Assembly: GCF_001465875.1 (NCBI RefSeq)
Contig: NZ_LN901322.1
Location: forward strand, 310,001 to 374,000
Source: Legionella saoudiensis
Lineage (GTDB): Bacteria > Pseudomonadota > Gammaproteobacteria > Legionellales > Legionellaceae
Reading direction: 5' to 3'
DNA: 64,000 nt
Below, piece after piece: positions 55,006 to 63,943 of this stretch. The position numbers and the translations under genes were made by a program. The notes under the pieces were generated by a model. The model ran no database searches, was not told the origin of the DNA, and was given only the letters and a program-made list of their open reading frames with translations. Position 1 is the stretch's first letter, and every line of letters begins with the position of its first letter.

Positions 55006-55458
55006 TTTCATATTATTTTGAGGTTATTATGGGTTAAAATTTCCACAAAATCACAAACTAAAAATCACATTATTTACTATTTAATAATGTGATTGAAATG
55101 CACTACTTTGGTACGCATTTTTTAAGAGGAAATAAAAATCCGCCGCGGAAACCGAACATATATTGAACATTTGGCGTACTTTACATTGTCTATTTTTTTG
55201 TTAAGATAACCAAATTAAATCTAATATATTCTATATAGAAATCACATTGAGTATAAATTGTCAAACCTCCCAACAAAATATTTATATTCTTATATTACGG
55301 ATTTCCCCAATAGAAATGTTTATTTATTGTCCTAGAATAAATATTAATTTTTACTAGGGAGCAATGACGTTTAAAAGAAATAATATTAACACTAAAATAA
55401 ATTAAACTTTCTTCTCGATGTCCTTGTTATAAAAGAAAATTCTTAAATTTGGCATAAA
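55006..55458. other. intergenic region after treY
   Basis: No gene seen in 453 bases. A hairpin with perfect 12-bp arms (AATCACATTATT / AATAATGTGATT, loop of 8) lies at 55063-55094, about 58 bases after treY, and is the best candidate for the end of the operon, although no T run follows. The remaining, very AT-rich 360 bases presumably hold the promoter of the kinase gene at 55459. Confidence 0.55.
55063..55094 (+). terminator. hairpin after the trehalose/glucan operon
   Basis: Arms AATCACATTATT (55063-55074) and AATAATGTGATT (55083-55094) are fully complementary. There is no following T run, so it may be a rho-independent signal of poor quality or a 3'-end stabiliser. Confidence 0.5.
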
Positions 55459-57015
55459 GTGAATATAATAAAAAATAAGCTAAATCAATCATTATTAAAT
55501 ATAGGAAATATCAATAGAATTTTTTCTGAAAATTCTCCTATAAGATTAATAAAAAGAATAAATAAGCCTAATAATTCTTTTATTTCTTTTATAATTGATA
55601 CTAATTTATCAATACGGAAGCTTAATATTATGGCCTCCAGACTTTTGGAATCCAGTAGAAAAAGCCTAATAAATCAATCGCTTCTTACTTATATACCTAA
55701 CCATCAAAAATTATTTAAAGAAAAAATTGAGAAATTACTTCAAAGTAATTTAAAACAAACCTGTGAAGTCAGTATCTTACAAAAAGATGGCACATTAAGA
55801 TGGGTGCTTTTTCAATGTCGCGTCCTAGAAAAAAATTTTATCTCCATTGAAGGAATTGAAACGACTACTCTTCGCCACACTCAACCTCATGACTATGACA
55901 TTGAAAAATTCCGCATGGTTAATAAATTATTCCATCATGCAGATGATGCGATTGCCGTATTAGATGATGAATTAAACATTAAAATCTGTAATCAATTATT
56001 CACAAAATTATTATTCCGCATGACCTCGCAAGAGGTTAGCGTAGATATGAATTTGGACAAGGCACTATCTGAAAATACTCCGTTGAAGGCAAAAATTATT
56101 AAGGCCTGCTACAATGCACTTTCTGGGCAAAAAACGAGTATTGTAATTGAAAATCCCAATAAAAACAGTGATATTTATTACTGTTATGAAATACGATTAC
56201 ATGCTCAACATAAAGCTTATCGCCAAAAAAATGAGCTGATTTTTCGCATAAAGGATACTACCGATTATAAGTTACAGCATAAATTGCAAGCAGACATTAC
56301 CCGTACGTGCAAAAATAGCATAATTAGTGCAATGTCTTCTGCTATAGCTCATGAAATCAACCAGCCCTTAACAACTATTGTTACCTACAGTCGCAGTTGT
56401 CTTTTTTTGATGAGCAATAAACCTGAGGCAGGGGATATAAACGAACAATTTTCATTGCTATTAGAAAAAATATCCTCTCAAGCAGAATTAGCCGCCGAAA
56501 TTCTTTTAAATATGAAAAAATGTATTCGCGAAGAAAATTTCTACGTAGAAAGAACCGACATTAATCAATTAATTCATGATGCCATATCTATTTTTCACTA
56601 TGAATTATTAAGCTCCAAATTAAAAATTACCTTAAACCTTGAGGATAACGTTCCTTTAATCTTAATTAACAGAACGCACATTATTCAGGTCATTTTAAAT
56701 TTGGCGCGCAATAGTTTGGAAGCATATCAAAATAGCAATGAGGAACATTTAGAACTCACTATTGAAACGCAAAAACTGGACCAATATGTGCATATCAAGA
56801 TAAAGGATAATGGACCTGGGGTACCCAAAGAATATATAAATAAAATACTATGCTCCTACTTTACCACCAAAAAGCAAGGACATGGCATAGGTCTACATAT
56901 TTGCCGTACCCTTATTGAAAACCATGGCGGAAAACTCTACTTTCAGAATAATGAAAAGCAAGGGGCCTGTTTTACGTTTACCTTACCACTAATGAGTTCC
57001 AATGAAAAAAATTAA
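55459..57015 (+). CDS. PAS-domain sensor histidine kinase, paralogue of the 8.5-10 kb kinase
   Basis: 518 residues with a GTG start and no strong ribosome site, so the start is uncertain. No membrane segment. Order: PAS domain (about 40-145, ISFIIDTNLSIRKLNIMASRLL), a second PAS-like region (about 155-275), HisKA with H298 in AHEINQPLTT, and HATPase_c with NLARNSLEAY, DNGPGVP and GHGIGLHICRTL. It is clearly related to the kinase at 8545-10125 along its full length (for example FYVERTDINQLIHDAISIF against FYREKTNINEVIKDTLSLL). It overlaps its receiver gene by 14 bases. It follows the trehalose operon and precedes stress genes. Confidence 0.9.
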   Translation: MNIIKNKLNQSLLNIGNINRIFSENSPIRLIKRINKPNNSFISFIIDTNLSIRKLNIMASRLLESSRKSLINQSLLTYIPNHQKLFKEKIEKLLQSNLKQTCEVSILQKDGTLRWVLFQCRVLEKNFISIEGIETTTLRHTQPHDYDIEKFRMVNKLFHHADDAIAVLDDELNIKICNQLFTKLLFRMTSQEVSVDMNLDKALSENTPLKAKIIKACYNALSGQKTSIVIENPNKNSDIYYCYEIRLHAQHKAYRQKNELIFRIKDTTDYKLQHKLQADITRTCKNSIISAMSSAIAHEINQPLTTIVTYSRSCLFLMSNKPEAGDINEQFSLLLEKISSQAELAAEILLNMKKCIREENFYVERTDINQLIHDAISIFHYELLSSKLKITLNLEDNVPLILINRTHIIQVILNLARNSLEAYQNSNEEHLELTIETQKLDQYVHIKIKDNGPGVPKEYINKILCSYFTTKKQGHGIGLHICRTLIENHGGKLYFQNNEKQGACFTFTLPLMSSNEKN

Positions 57016-57370
57016 AATATGCCTTGTTGATGATAATGAGGCCCTCTGCGAGGCATTATTTTTTTTATTAACAACGATATATAAGGATGCCTTAGAGTTG
57101 AAAGTTTTTCATCACCCACTGCATTTCTTACAACAACACTCACCAGAATGGGATGGCTGTTTGATTTTAGACTTGAATATTCCCTCCATGAATGGAATTG
57201 AATTAGTACAAGAAATAAAAAAAAATACATGTAAGCTAAAAATTCTTATGATGAGTGGCTGTGCTAAAGAAAGTATTATTAATTCCCATTTAAAATATGG
57301 GATTGATGCCTTTATAAAAAAACCATTTAAAATGGATATTTTTTTAGAAAAAATCGTCAATCTAACCTAA
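57002..57370 (+). CDS. stand-alone CheY-like receiver protein
   Basis: 122 residues, receiver domain only. D10/D11 (LVDDNEALCEAL), phospho-acceptor D57 (LILDLNIP), Ser in MMSGCA and Lys in FIKKPF are present. It overlaps the kinase gene by 14 bases, so the two are translationally coupled. It is paralogous to the receiver at 8160-8525. With no output domain, it may pass phosphate on or compete for it with the FixJ-type regulator at 58717. Confidence 0.9.
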   Translation: MKKIKICLVDDNEALCEALFFLLTTIYKDALELKVFHHPLHFLQQHSPEWDGCLILDLNIPSMNGIELVQEIKKNTCKLKILMMSGCAKESIINSHLKYGIDAFIKKPFKMDIFLEKIVNLT

Positions 57371-57373
57371 GGA

Positions 57374-57424
57374 TATTTTTCAGAAAAACCATTGTTTTCC
57401 CTGATATAATTTTTCTGAAAAATA
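57374..57424. repeat. 15-bp perfect inverted repeat before the cold-shock gene
   Basis: TATTTTTCAGAAAAA (57374-57388) and TTTTTCTGAAAAATA (57410-57424) are exact inverses 21 bases apart. It starts just after the receiver gene and ends 42 bases before the csp start. It could terminate the kinase/receiver transcript, or form a structured leader of the cold-shock mRNA. Confidence 0.55.
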
Positions 57425-57466
57425 CACCTATAATTTAAATTATAAATCTATAAATAAGGGACTACC

Positions 57467-57682
57467 ATGTCTGAAAAAATAAGTGGTACAGTCAAATGGT
57501 TTAGGGATGATAAAGGTTTTGGCTTTATTCAAAGCGAGGGACAAGAATATTTCGTACATTTTAGCGGAATATTAGGAAAAGGATTTAAGTCACTTCCTAT
57601 GGGTGCTAAAGTATCTTTTAATGTCAGTAAAGGCAAAAAAGGAATGCAAGCGCAAGATGTTGAAATTATTAACAATCATTAA
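57467..57682 (+). CDS. cold-shock domain protein (CspA family)
   Basis: 71 residues, one cold-shock domain. The RNP1 motif is KGFGFIQ and RNP2 is YFVHFSGI (VHF in place of the usual VHF/Y), with [11 protein letters not shown] at the start. It binds single-stranded RNA or DNA and may melt structure in transcripts. The loop between the motifs contains Gly-Lys-Gly-Phe in place of the standard ala/asp pattern, a modest variation. TAAGGGAC before the ATG supports the start. A 15-bp inverted repeat lies in the leader region. Confidence 0.93.
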   Translation: MSEKISGTVKWFRDDKGFGFIQSEGQEYFVHFSGILGKGFKSLPMGAKVSFNVSKGKKGMQAQDVEIINNH

Positions 57683-57741
57683 AATTAAATTACTTATTCG
57701 TAGTTTCCACTAAGTTTTAATTTAAACCATAATGGAATTTT

Positions 57742-57757
57742 TTTAGAAAGTCCCTAA
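57742..57757. promoter_or_regulatory. degenerate copy of the TTAAGG-N4-CCTTAA motif
   Basis: TTTAGA-AAGT-CCCTAA, about 30 bases upstream of the SDR start. The right half fits the motif at 63835-63850; the left half is degenerate. Position is compatible with an operator, but the match alone is weak. Confidence 0.25.
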
Positions 57758-57787
57758 GATAACTTTAACAACAATCTGGGATATATT

Positions 57788-58639
57788 ATGACAAAACAAC
57801 AACCAGCCCAAGCACAAAAGCAACAACCAGGTATAGAAGAAAAGATGCATCCGCAACCGGTTTATATCAGTGAGAATTATAAGGGAAGTGGAAAATTATT
57901 AGACAAAATCGCTTTGGTAACCGGCGGTGATAGCGGTATTGGTAGGGCTGTTGCCTGCCACTATGCACTAGAAGGAGCAGATGTCTTTGTGCATTATTAC
58001 AATGAAGAAGTCGATGCAAAAAAAACACAAGCAGAAATTGAGAAAATTGGCCGAAAATGTTGGCTTTACTCAGGAAATTTACAAGAGTTTTCTATTTGCC
58101 AAGATCTGGTGAATACGGTAATAAAATATTGTGGTGGATTTGATATCTTAGTAAATAATGTAGCAGAACAGCATCCTCAAGATAATCCTGAAGACATTAG
58201 CTGTGAACAAATGGAGCAAACCTTTAAGACTAATTTCTTTTCCTATTTTTATATGATTAAATCTGCCTTACCTCATTTAAAATCAGGAGGGATAATCATC
58301 AATACCACTTCGGTTACCGCCTATAAAGGCAACCCACATTTAATTGACTATTCTTCAACAAAAGGTGCTATTATCGCCTTGACCCGTTCTCTTTCACAAA
58401 ATCTGGTTTCTCGCGGAATTAGGGTAAATGCTGTCGCCCCAGGCCCTATCTGGACACCATTAATTCCTGCTAGTTTTACTCCAGAACATGTTGAAGAATT
58501 TGGCAGTCAAGTCCCCATGAAACGAGCAGGACAACCCGCTGAAGTTGCCCCTGCATATGTCTTTTTAGCATCACAAGATTCATCATACATGACCGGCCAA
58601 GTATTGCATCCGAATGGTGGCGTCATAGTAAATGGGTAA
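57788..58639 (+). CDS. short-chain dehydrogenase/reductase, stress-type (YghA/YhdF-like)
   Basis: 283 residues. A Gln/Pro-rich N-terminal extension (about 1-40) precedes the classical SDR: ALVTGGDSGIGRAVACHYA (NAD(P) loop), DILVNNVAEQ, the catalytic Ser in NTTSVTAYKG, Y-x-x-x-K as DYSSTKGA, and NAVAPGPIWTPLIPA. The extended N-terminus with YKGSGKLLDKIALVTGGDSGIGRA is typical of the stress-induced group that includes E. coli YghA. The substrate is unknown. A regulated gene by context: it lies between a cold-shock gene and a FixJ-type regulator. Confidence 0.92.
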   Translation: MTKQQPAQAQKQQPGIEEKMHPQPVYISENYKGSGKLLDKIALVTGGDSGIGRAVACHYALEGADVFVHYYNEEVDAKKTQAEIEKIGRKCWLYSGNLQEFSICQDLVNTVIKYCGGFDILVNNVAEQHPQDNPEDISCEQMEQTFKTNFFSYFYMIKSALPHLKSGGIIINTTSVTAYKGNPHLIDYSSTKGAIIALTRSLSQNLVSRGIRVNAVAPGPIWTPLIPASFTPEHVEEFGSQVPMKRAGQPAEVAPAYVFLASQDSSYMTGQVLHPNGGVIVNG

Positions 58640-58716
58640 ATATAGTGGTTTTCTTATACAAAAGGATATGTAAAAATACAACGGCTTAGGCTCACATAAG
58701 GATATTAGGAGTTGAT

Positions 58717-59331
58717 ATGCAAACAAATAACCAAACCATTTTTGTTATCGATGACGAACCTGAAATTTGCAATGCGTTACAATGGCTCTTTGAGTCCATC
58801 CAGTTCCAAGTAGAAACCTATAAAAATGCCTCTTCGTTCCAAGAAGCTTACGATCCTAAAAAATCAGGGTTAATTATAATGGATGTGCGTCTTCCAGACA
58901 TAAGTGGCTTAGAACTTTTAGAGAAATTAAGACAGCAAAAACTATTTTTACCCGTAATCGTGATTACCGGTCATGGTGATATCCCCATGGCCGTAAGGGC
59001 AATGAAGCTTGGGGCAAAAGATTTTATGTTAAAACCGTTTAACGAGCAGATTCTTTTGGAAAAAGTTCAAAAACATATTAATCATTCCATTAACAATGAG
59101 TCCTTACACCTGCTTAATAATCGCATTAACAGCTTGTCTAAACGAGAACAACAAATTATTAAACTGATTATTGATGGGAAGTTAAATAAACAAATTGCCC
59201 ATGAACTTTCTATTTCTATTTCCACAGTAGAAGCACACCGTTCAAATATTATGACCAAAGTTCAAGCAAAAAACCTCGCTCAACTGATTAAATTATACCT
59301 GCAAGCTCAGCAAGATTATGAAGTTGTTTAA
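58717..59331 (+). CDS. FixJ-type response regulator (receiver plus LuxR HTH)
   Basis: 204 residues. The receiver (about 1-120) has VIDDEPEICNAL, phospho-acceptor D56 (IIMDVRLPDISG), Thr in VITGHGDI and Lys in MLKPF. The C-terminal HTH (about 140-200) has LSKREQQIIKLIIDGKLNKQIAHELSISISTVEAHRSNIMTKV. It should bind DNA as a phosphorylated dimer. No kinase gene is directly fused or adjacent, so the two PAS kinases in the window are the obvious candidate partners. AGGAG before the ATG supports the start. It is the only DNA-binding response regulator here. Confidence 0.93.
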   Translation: MQTNNQTIFVIDDEPEICNALQWLFESIQFQVETYKNASSFQEAYDPKKSGLIIMDVRLPDISGLELLEKLRQQKLFLPVIVITGHGDIPMAVRAMKLGAKDFMLKPFNEQILLEKVQKHINHSINNESLHLLNNRINSLSKREQQIIKLIIDGKLNKQIAHELSISISTVEAHRSNIMTKVQAKNLAQLIKLYLQAQQDYEVV

Positions 59332-59341
59332 CCTTAGAGTC

Positions 59342-59361
59342 ATTCTCGCTCAAGCGAGAAT
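59342..59361 (+). terminator. hairpin after the FixJ-type regulator gene
   Basis: ATTCTCGC-TCAA-GCGAGAAT just after the stop, followed by CAATTAAAT. A short GC-rich stem suits an intrinsic terminator, though the T run is absent. Confidence 0.6.
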
Positions 59362-59414
59362 CAATTAAATGTAGGCTGAGTATCTTAAGTTTTTTATCAA
59401 GAGGCGCTTAAAGA

Positions 59415-59442
59415 CGTCATCCCTCGTGGGGCAGGGATGACG
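59415..59442. repeat. CGTCATCCC palindrome, copy 3
   Basis: CGTCATCCC-tcgtggggca-GGGATGACG, perfect 9-bp arms, between the convergent FixJ and PRC-barrel genes. It is the cleanest of three related palindromes (15931, 32268, 59415). Confidence 0.6.
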
Positions 59443-59467
59443 GACTTCTCCAAAGAAGCTGAGCTAT

Positions 59468-59806
59468 TTAAATATCGGTATAATATTCATCAATAGTTGC
59501 ACTCCATTCTGGAGTAGACATATCAGGCCAATTATCTTTGTCGAATCCTGGTGAGTTTTTTAGTCGTTCTTTATCCACGCCGATAACAAATTTTTCTCGA
59601 TCAGGATCATAGGAAAAAACATGCCATGGCATAGCAAAATATTTATCTCCCATTCCTAAAAAACCACCGAAAGAAAGAACCACATAAACCACTTTTCCGC
59701 TTAGTTTATCAAGCATTAATGATTCTATTTTTCCTAAATCTTCTCCTTCATTATTCTCCACACTTACGCCGACAACCTCTTCTGTTTTCACTATATTTTT
59801 AGCCAT
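59468..59806 (-). CDS. PRC-barrel domain protein
   Basis: 112 residues. VGVSVENNEGEDLGKIESLMLDKLSGKVVYVVLSFGGFLGMGDKYFAMPW is the PRC-barrel (photosynthetic reaction centre-like) fold; the rest is an acidic tail with YYTDI at the end. Such small proteins occur widely in general-stress gene sets of unknown function. GGAGG before the ATG supports the start. It is transcribed from between the FixJ region and the GH15 gene. Confidence 0.88.
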   Translation of the reverse strand: MAKNIVKTEEVVGVSVENNEGEDLGKIESLMLDKLSGKVVYVVLSFGGFLGMGDKYFAMPWHVFSYDPDREKFVIGVDKERLKNSPGFDKDNWPDMSTPEWSATIDEYYTDI

Positions 59807-59967
59807 TTTAAACCTCCGTTTTTAAAATTAAAAATTACAGATCAACAAACTTATTATAATATTATAACCCATAATTTATTATAAAATGGTTTAAGTTAAA
59901 ATGATTACAAAAACTAATTGATAAAACAGGAAATTTATATTAAAAAATAGAAATATCTAAAAAATCA

Positions 59968-61788
59968 TTAGAACAGATGCTTATCCTTATCCTGTAATAA
60001 AATCGAAGCGCTAATCAGTGATAAATGAGTTAGAGCTTGAGGGAAGTTTCCTATTAATTCTTTATTTTTTGTATCATATTCCTCACTAAATAAGCCTAAA
60101 TCATTCGCTTTATCTATTGCGGCATTAAAAAAAGAAAATGCCTCCTGCATACGGTTTTGACGAACTAAAACCATCACTAACCAAAAGGTACAGGGTAAAA
60201 AAATGCCTTCACCACCTTTCATTCCATCACTTCCTTCGGGATACCGCCGTAGTAACTGATCTTCAAGTAAATCTTCAATAATGGCATTTGTAGTACGAAT
60301 CATACGTTCATCGCCTGCATCAAGAAAATTAAACAGAGGTAATAACAGCAAAGAGGCATCCATGACTTGAGTATCAAAAGCCTGAATAAATACACCCCTA
60401 CTTTTATCATAGCCTTGCTCTTCAATCATGGTGCGGATTTCGTGACGTGCTAAGCGCCATTTAGAGAATGGAGCCATCAGGTTATGTTTTTCACCCAACT
60501 TAATACCTAAATCAACCGCCACCCAGCACATTACTTTGGAAAAAACAAAGTGGCGGGTAGTCACACGAAATTCCCAGATCCCGCAATCCGCTTTGTGGTA
60601 ATTTTTAATGGCTATATTCACCACATCTTTTAAAAATTCCCAATAATAAGGATCAATCGAGGAATGTTCACGATGTGTATGCCATGCCAAAGCTAATAAT
60701 TCCCCATACACGTCAAATTGAAGCTGTTCTGAAGCTTCATTACCTACCCGCACAGGATTAGAATTTTTATAACCGGAAAAACCTTCGAGATAAAATTCAG
60801 ATAAACGCCGATGACCATCAAGTCCATAAAGAATTTGCAGTTCTTTAGCCTGACCTGCTGTACACCAACGCACAAAGCGCTTAAATCGATCCATTTCTTT
60901 TACAAATCCAATTTGTCCTAAAGCAATGATGGTAAAAAATGAATCCCGAACCCAACTATAACGATAATCCCAATTTTTTCTCCCGCCAAGTTCTTCAGGT
61001 AAAGACGTGGTTGGTGCAGCCAAAATAGCTCCGCTAATTGCATGAGAAAGGCATTTTAAAGTAAGCACTGAGCGCTCTATGATCGGGGGCAAATAAACCT
61101 TAGTAAAATCTCCTTGCCTAATCCAACGCTGCCACCATTGAATGGTGAAATCCAAACGCTCCTCCAATTGATGAATAGTAGGGACACATACCAAATTTTC
61201 ATCCAGCTCCTGGGACTTGCAATATAAAATGGAAAGATAAACCGGCAGCTCCCCGCTCAGCTCTAGTTGCTGATGCAAGGTATGTTTTTTGATACTCAAT
61301 TGGATATTGCTGGAAATAAGCAAGCCATTATTCCCACCTAATACACTATAAGCATTCTCTCCATAGCGACGAATCCAAGGGGTTGTTGTTCCATAATCGA
61401 AACGAGGCACCACCTGAAAAGCCAACTTCATCGCACCTTTAACTGCTTTAATAATACGAATTATTTGCTGATACGGCTTTTTTCTACCACCAACTCGCAT
61501 GGAGAAAAAATCCATAATCATGATGTGTGCTTGTTCCGTTTTAAAATGCGTTTCTAAGACCATGGTTTTTTTATAATAATGGCGGGAGCTCGTGTAGGGT
61601 TCTGTTGGGGCTATTTGACAATAACCTCCTTTTTTCCAATCGAGCAGTCGACCAAAACAACTGGGTGAGGCCATATCAGGCATGCAGCACCAATCAATAG
61701 ATCCTGACCGCGATATTAATGCCGATGAATGGCAATCACCAATAAAGCCATAATCCGCAATCGGCGGGAAAGAAGAAGCTTTCTCCAT
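59968..61788 (-). CDS. GH15 family glycosidase (trehalase/glucoamylase-like)
   Basis: 606 residues. The N-terminal domain begins IADYGFIGDCHSSALISRSGSIDWCCMPDMASPSCFGRLLD, typical of the DUF5911-type bacterial GH15 group. The (alpha/alpha)6 domain has LPEELGGRKNWDYRYSWVRDSFFTI, the acidic patch GNEASEQLQFDVYGELL, and GEGIFLPCTFWLVMVLVRQNR. Some members are trehalases, others glucoamylases or glucodextranases; sequence alone does not decide which. No signal peptide, so cytoplasmic. Near a trehalose/glucan locus it may hydrolyse trehalose or glucan to glucose. It is 4.9 kb past treY, on the opposite strand. Confidence 0.88.
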   Translation of the reverse strand: MEKASSFPPIADYGFIGDCHSSALISRSGSIDWCCMPDMASPSCFGRLLDWKKGGYCQIAPTEPYTSSRHYYKKTMVLETHFKTEQAHIMIMDFFSMRVGGRKKPYQQIIRIIKAVKGAMKLAFQVVPRFDYGTTTPWIRRYGENAYSVLGGNNGLLISSNIQLSIKKHTLHQQLELSGELPVYLSILYCKSQELDENLVCVPTIHQLEERLDFTIQWWQRWIRQGDFTKVYLPPIIERSVLTLKCLSHAISGAILAAPTTSLPEELGGRKNWDYRYSWVRDSFFTIIALGQIGFVKEMDRFKRFVRWCTAGQAKELQILYGLDGHRRLSEFYLEGFSGYKNSNPVRVGNEASEQLQFDVYGELLALAWHTHREHSSIDPYYWEFLKDVVNIAIKNYHKADCGIWEFRVTTRHFVFSKVMCWVAVDLGIKLGEKHNLMAPFSKWRLARHEIRTMIEEQGYDKSRGVFIQAFDTQVMDASLLLLPLFNFLDAGDERMIRTTNAIIEDLLEDQLLRRYPEGSDGMKGGEGIFLPCTFWLVMVLVRQNRMQEAFSFFNAAIDKANDLGLFSEEYDTKNKELIGNFPQALTHLSLISASILLQDKDKHLF

Positions 61789-61864
61789 AATACTCCCTTA
61801 CTCTTTTAGAATAGGGTTGCATTCAAGAAAAAGGTCCATTGGGCACCGATTCTTGACCTTCATG

Positions 61865-63660
61865 TTAGGCATTATCCTTATAAGGAATTAAACCTTGAAT
61901 AAATTCTTTAAATGATTGCTTCATTGTCCCTTGGCTACGACTATCGCCTTTTAGAAAAAACGACATAAATGCGGTTGCCTCTTTTAAACTAATGTGCGGT
62001 GGTAGGGGCGGAACATCCGGATCGGTAACTGCCTCGAAAACAAAAGGCCTATCCGCTGCCAAGGCGATATCCCAAGCATTGGCTAATTGGTCGGGAGAAT
62101 CTATTTTAATGCCATCGAGCCCTAATGATCTGGCATATTCTGCATAAGGAAATCAGGAATGCTTTGCGAGGCATCATATCGAGGATCACCAAGCAAGATC
62201 CGTTGTTCCCAAGTCACTTGATTTAAGTCGCGATTATTTAAAACTAAAATAATTAAGCGAGGATCAGCCCAGCGTTTCCAATATTTGGCAATAGTAATTA
62301 ATTCGTTATTACCATTCATTTGCATGGCACCATCACCAACTACGGCAATCACCACACGCTCGGGATGTACAAATTTTGCCGCAATTGCATAAGGAACACC
62401 AGCTCCCATTGACGCTAAATTTCCTGATAAAGAGGCTTTCATCCCTTCGCGGATTTTTAAGTCGCGAGCATACCAATTCGCGGCAGAGCCAGAGTCTGCT
62501 GTAATAATGCAATTATCGGGTAACTTTGGCGAAAGCTCCCAAAAAACTCGTTGTGGATTAATAGGTTTCGCACTACTCATTGCTCGTGCCTCCATAACCT
62601 CCCACCATTTTTTGGTACTCTCTTCAACTGTTTTTCGCCAACGTGTATTTTTCTTCTGTTGCAATAAGGGAATTAATCGTCTTAAGGTTTCCACGCTATC
62701 CCCTACTAAATTAACATCCATGGGATAGCGCAGATCAATCATTTTAGGATCAATATCAATTTGTACTCCACGAGCCTTACCTTCTTTAGGTAAAAACTCT
62801 GCATAGGGGAAATTCGATCCAATCATAAATAAGGTATCGCATCTTTTCATCATCTCCCAACTTGGATTGGTGCCTAAAATACCAATTGAGCCGGTGACAA
62901 AAGGTAAATCATCGGGTACAACTGCTTTACCCAGCAAGGCCTTAGCAATACCCGCTTTTAAAATTTCAGCAACTTCCAGTACTTCATTGGTTGCATGTAA
63001 AGCACCCGCTCCAACTAAGAGAGCTACCTTCTTACCCTCATTCAAAATTTGTGCAGCCCGTTGCAACTCTTCATCATCAGGTATTGTAACCGGCATAGTA
63101 AAGCCAATGCCTGAATGCAATGTGCCATGTACTCGATTAGGAACTTCTACAGCATTCAACAATTGAATGTCATTTGGCAAAATAACACAGGTCACCGTTC
63201 GCTCTGCTTTAGCGATGCGGATGGCGCGATCAACCAAATGTCGTACTTGGGCGGGTGTAGAAGCCATATAGACATATTCTGAAGCAACGTCTTTAAATAA
63301 AGAGGTAAGATCAACCTCTTGCTGATACGAGCCACCCAATGAAGAACTTGCTTGTTGGCCTACAATCGCTAATACAGGTTGATGATCCAGCTTAGCATCA
63401 TAAAGTCCATTTAATAAATGAATTGCGCCAGGTCCGGAAGTAGCTAAACACACCCCGAGTTCTCCACTAAATTTTGCGTGGGCGCAGGCCATAAATGCAG
63501 CCATTTCTTCATGCCGTACTTGAATGAAATCAAAAGTATCGCCTGCACGTCTCAATGCCCCTAAGATGCCGTTAATACCATCACCTGGAAAGCCATAAAT
63601 TCGTTTAACTCCCCAAGCGGATAAGCGTTCTAAGAAAAAATCGCTGACATTAGTTCCCAT
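61865..63660 (-). pseudogene. TPP-dependent enzyme (PoxB/acetolactate synthase-like), frameshifted
   Basis: Two frames together make one protein of about 597 residues. The first part (62122-63660) holds the TPP-enzyme N-terminus (VRHEEMAAFMACAHAKF, SGPGAIHLLNGLYDAKLDHQPVLAIVGQQ), the middle domain, and GDGAMQMNGNNELITIAKYW with NNRDLNQVTWEQ. It then runs out of frame after SIPDF. The expected continuation FPYAEYARSLGLDGIKID...LAADRPFVFEAVTDPDVPPLPPH is found in the second frame, starting near 62152. One missing T in the run at about 62150-62154 explains this. If real, the enzyme loses about 95 C-terminal residues; if a base-call error, it is a full pyruvate oxidase-like enzyme. Confidence 0.85.
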
Positions 63661-63943
63661 AAAAATTCCTTTTAATTATCACAGCACAATAGAATTAATT
63701 GACTTATAAGACATCTACGAATAGACAAAGGCGCGAATAATTTATTAAGTTAGCCTAACTCCAAATTATTGCCATTAAGGTCATCCTTAAAAAAATAACT
63801 TAGAACCTTGCTCCAGTAATTTAGGACATTTTTATTAAGGAAAACCCTAACTCCCCTCTTGAATTCCTTAATAGAAAGCAACTCCTTTTAATACTAAAGT
63901 TTCCACATCGATATTTTGTAGTTGTAAAGTAATGGAGTATTTA
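63661..63943. promoter_or_regulatory. divergent intergenic region with two inverted repeats
   Basis: Between the TPP-enzyme gene (minus) and a gene starting at 63944 (plus). It holds a perfect TTAAGG-TCAT-CCTTAA (63775-63790) and TTAAGG-AAAA-CCCTAA (63835-63850), 60 bases apart centre to centre. This is the strongest pair of the recurring motif in the window. No coding frame was seen. Confidence 0.5.
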
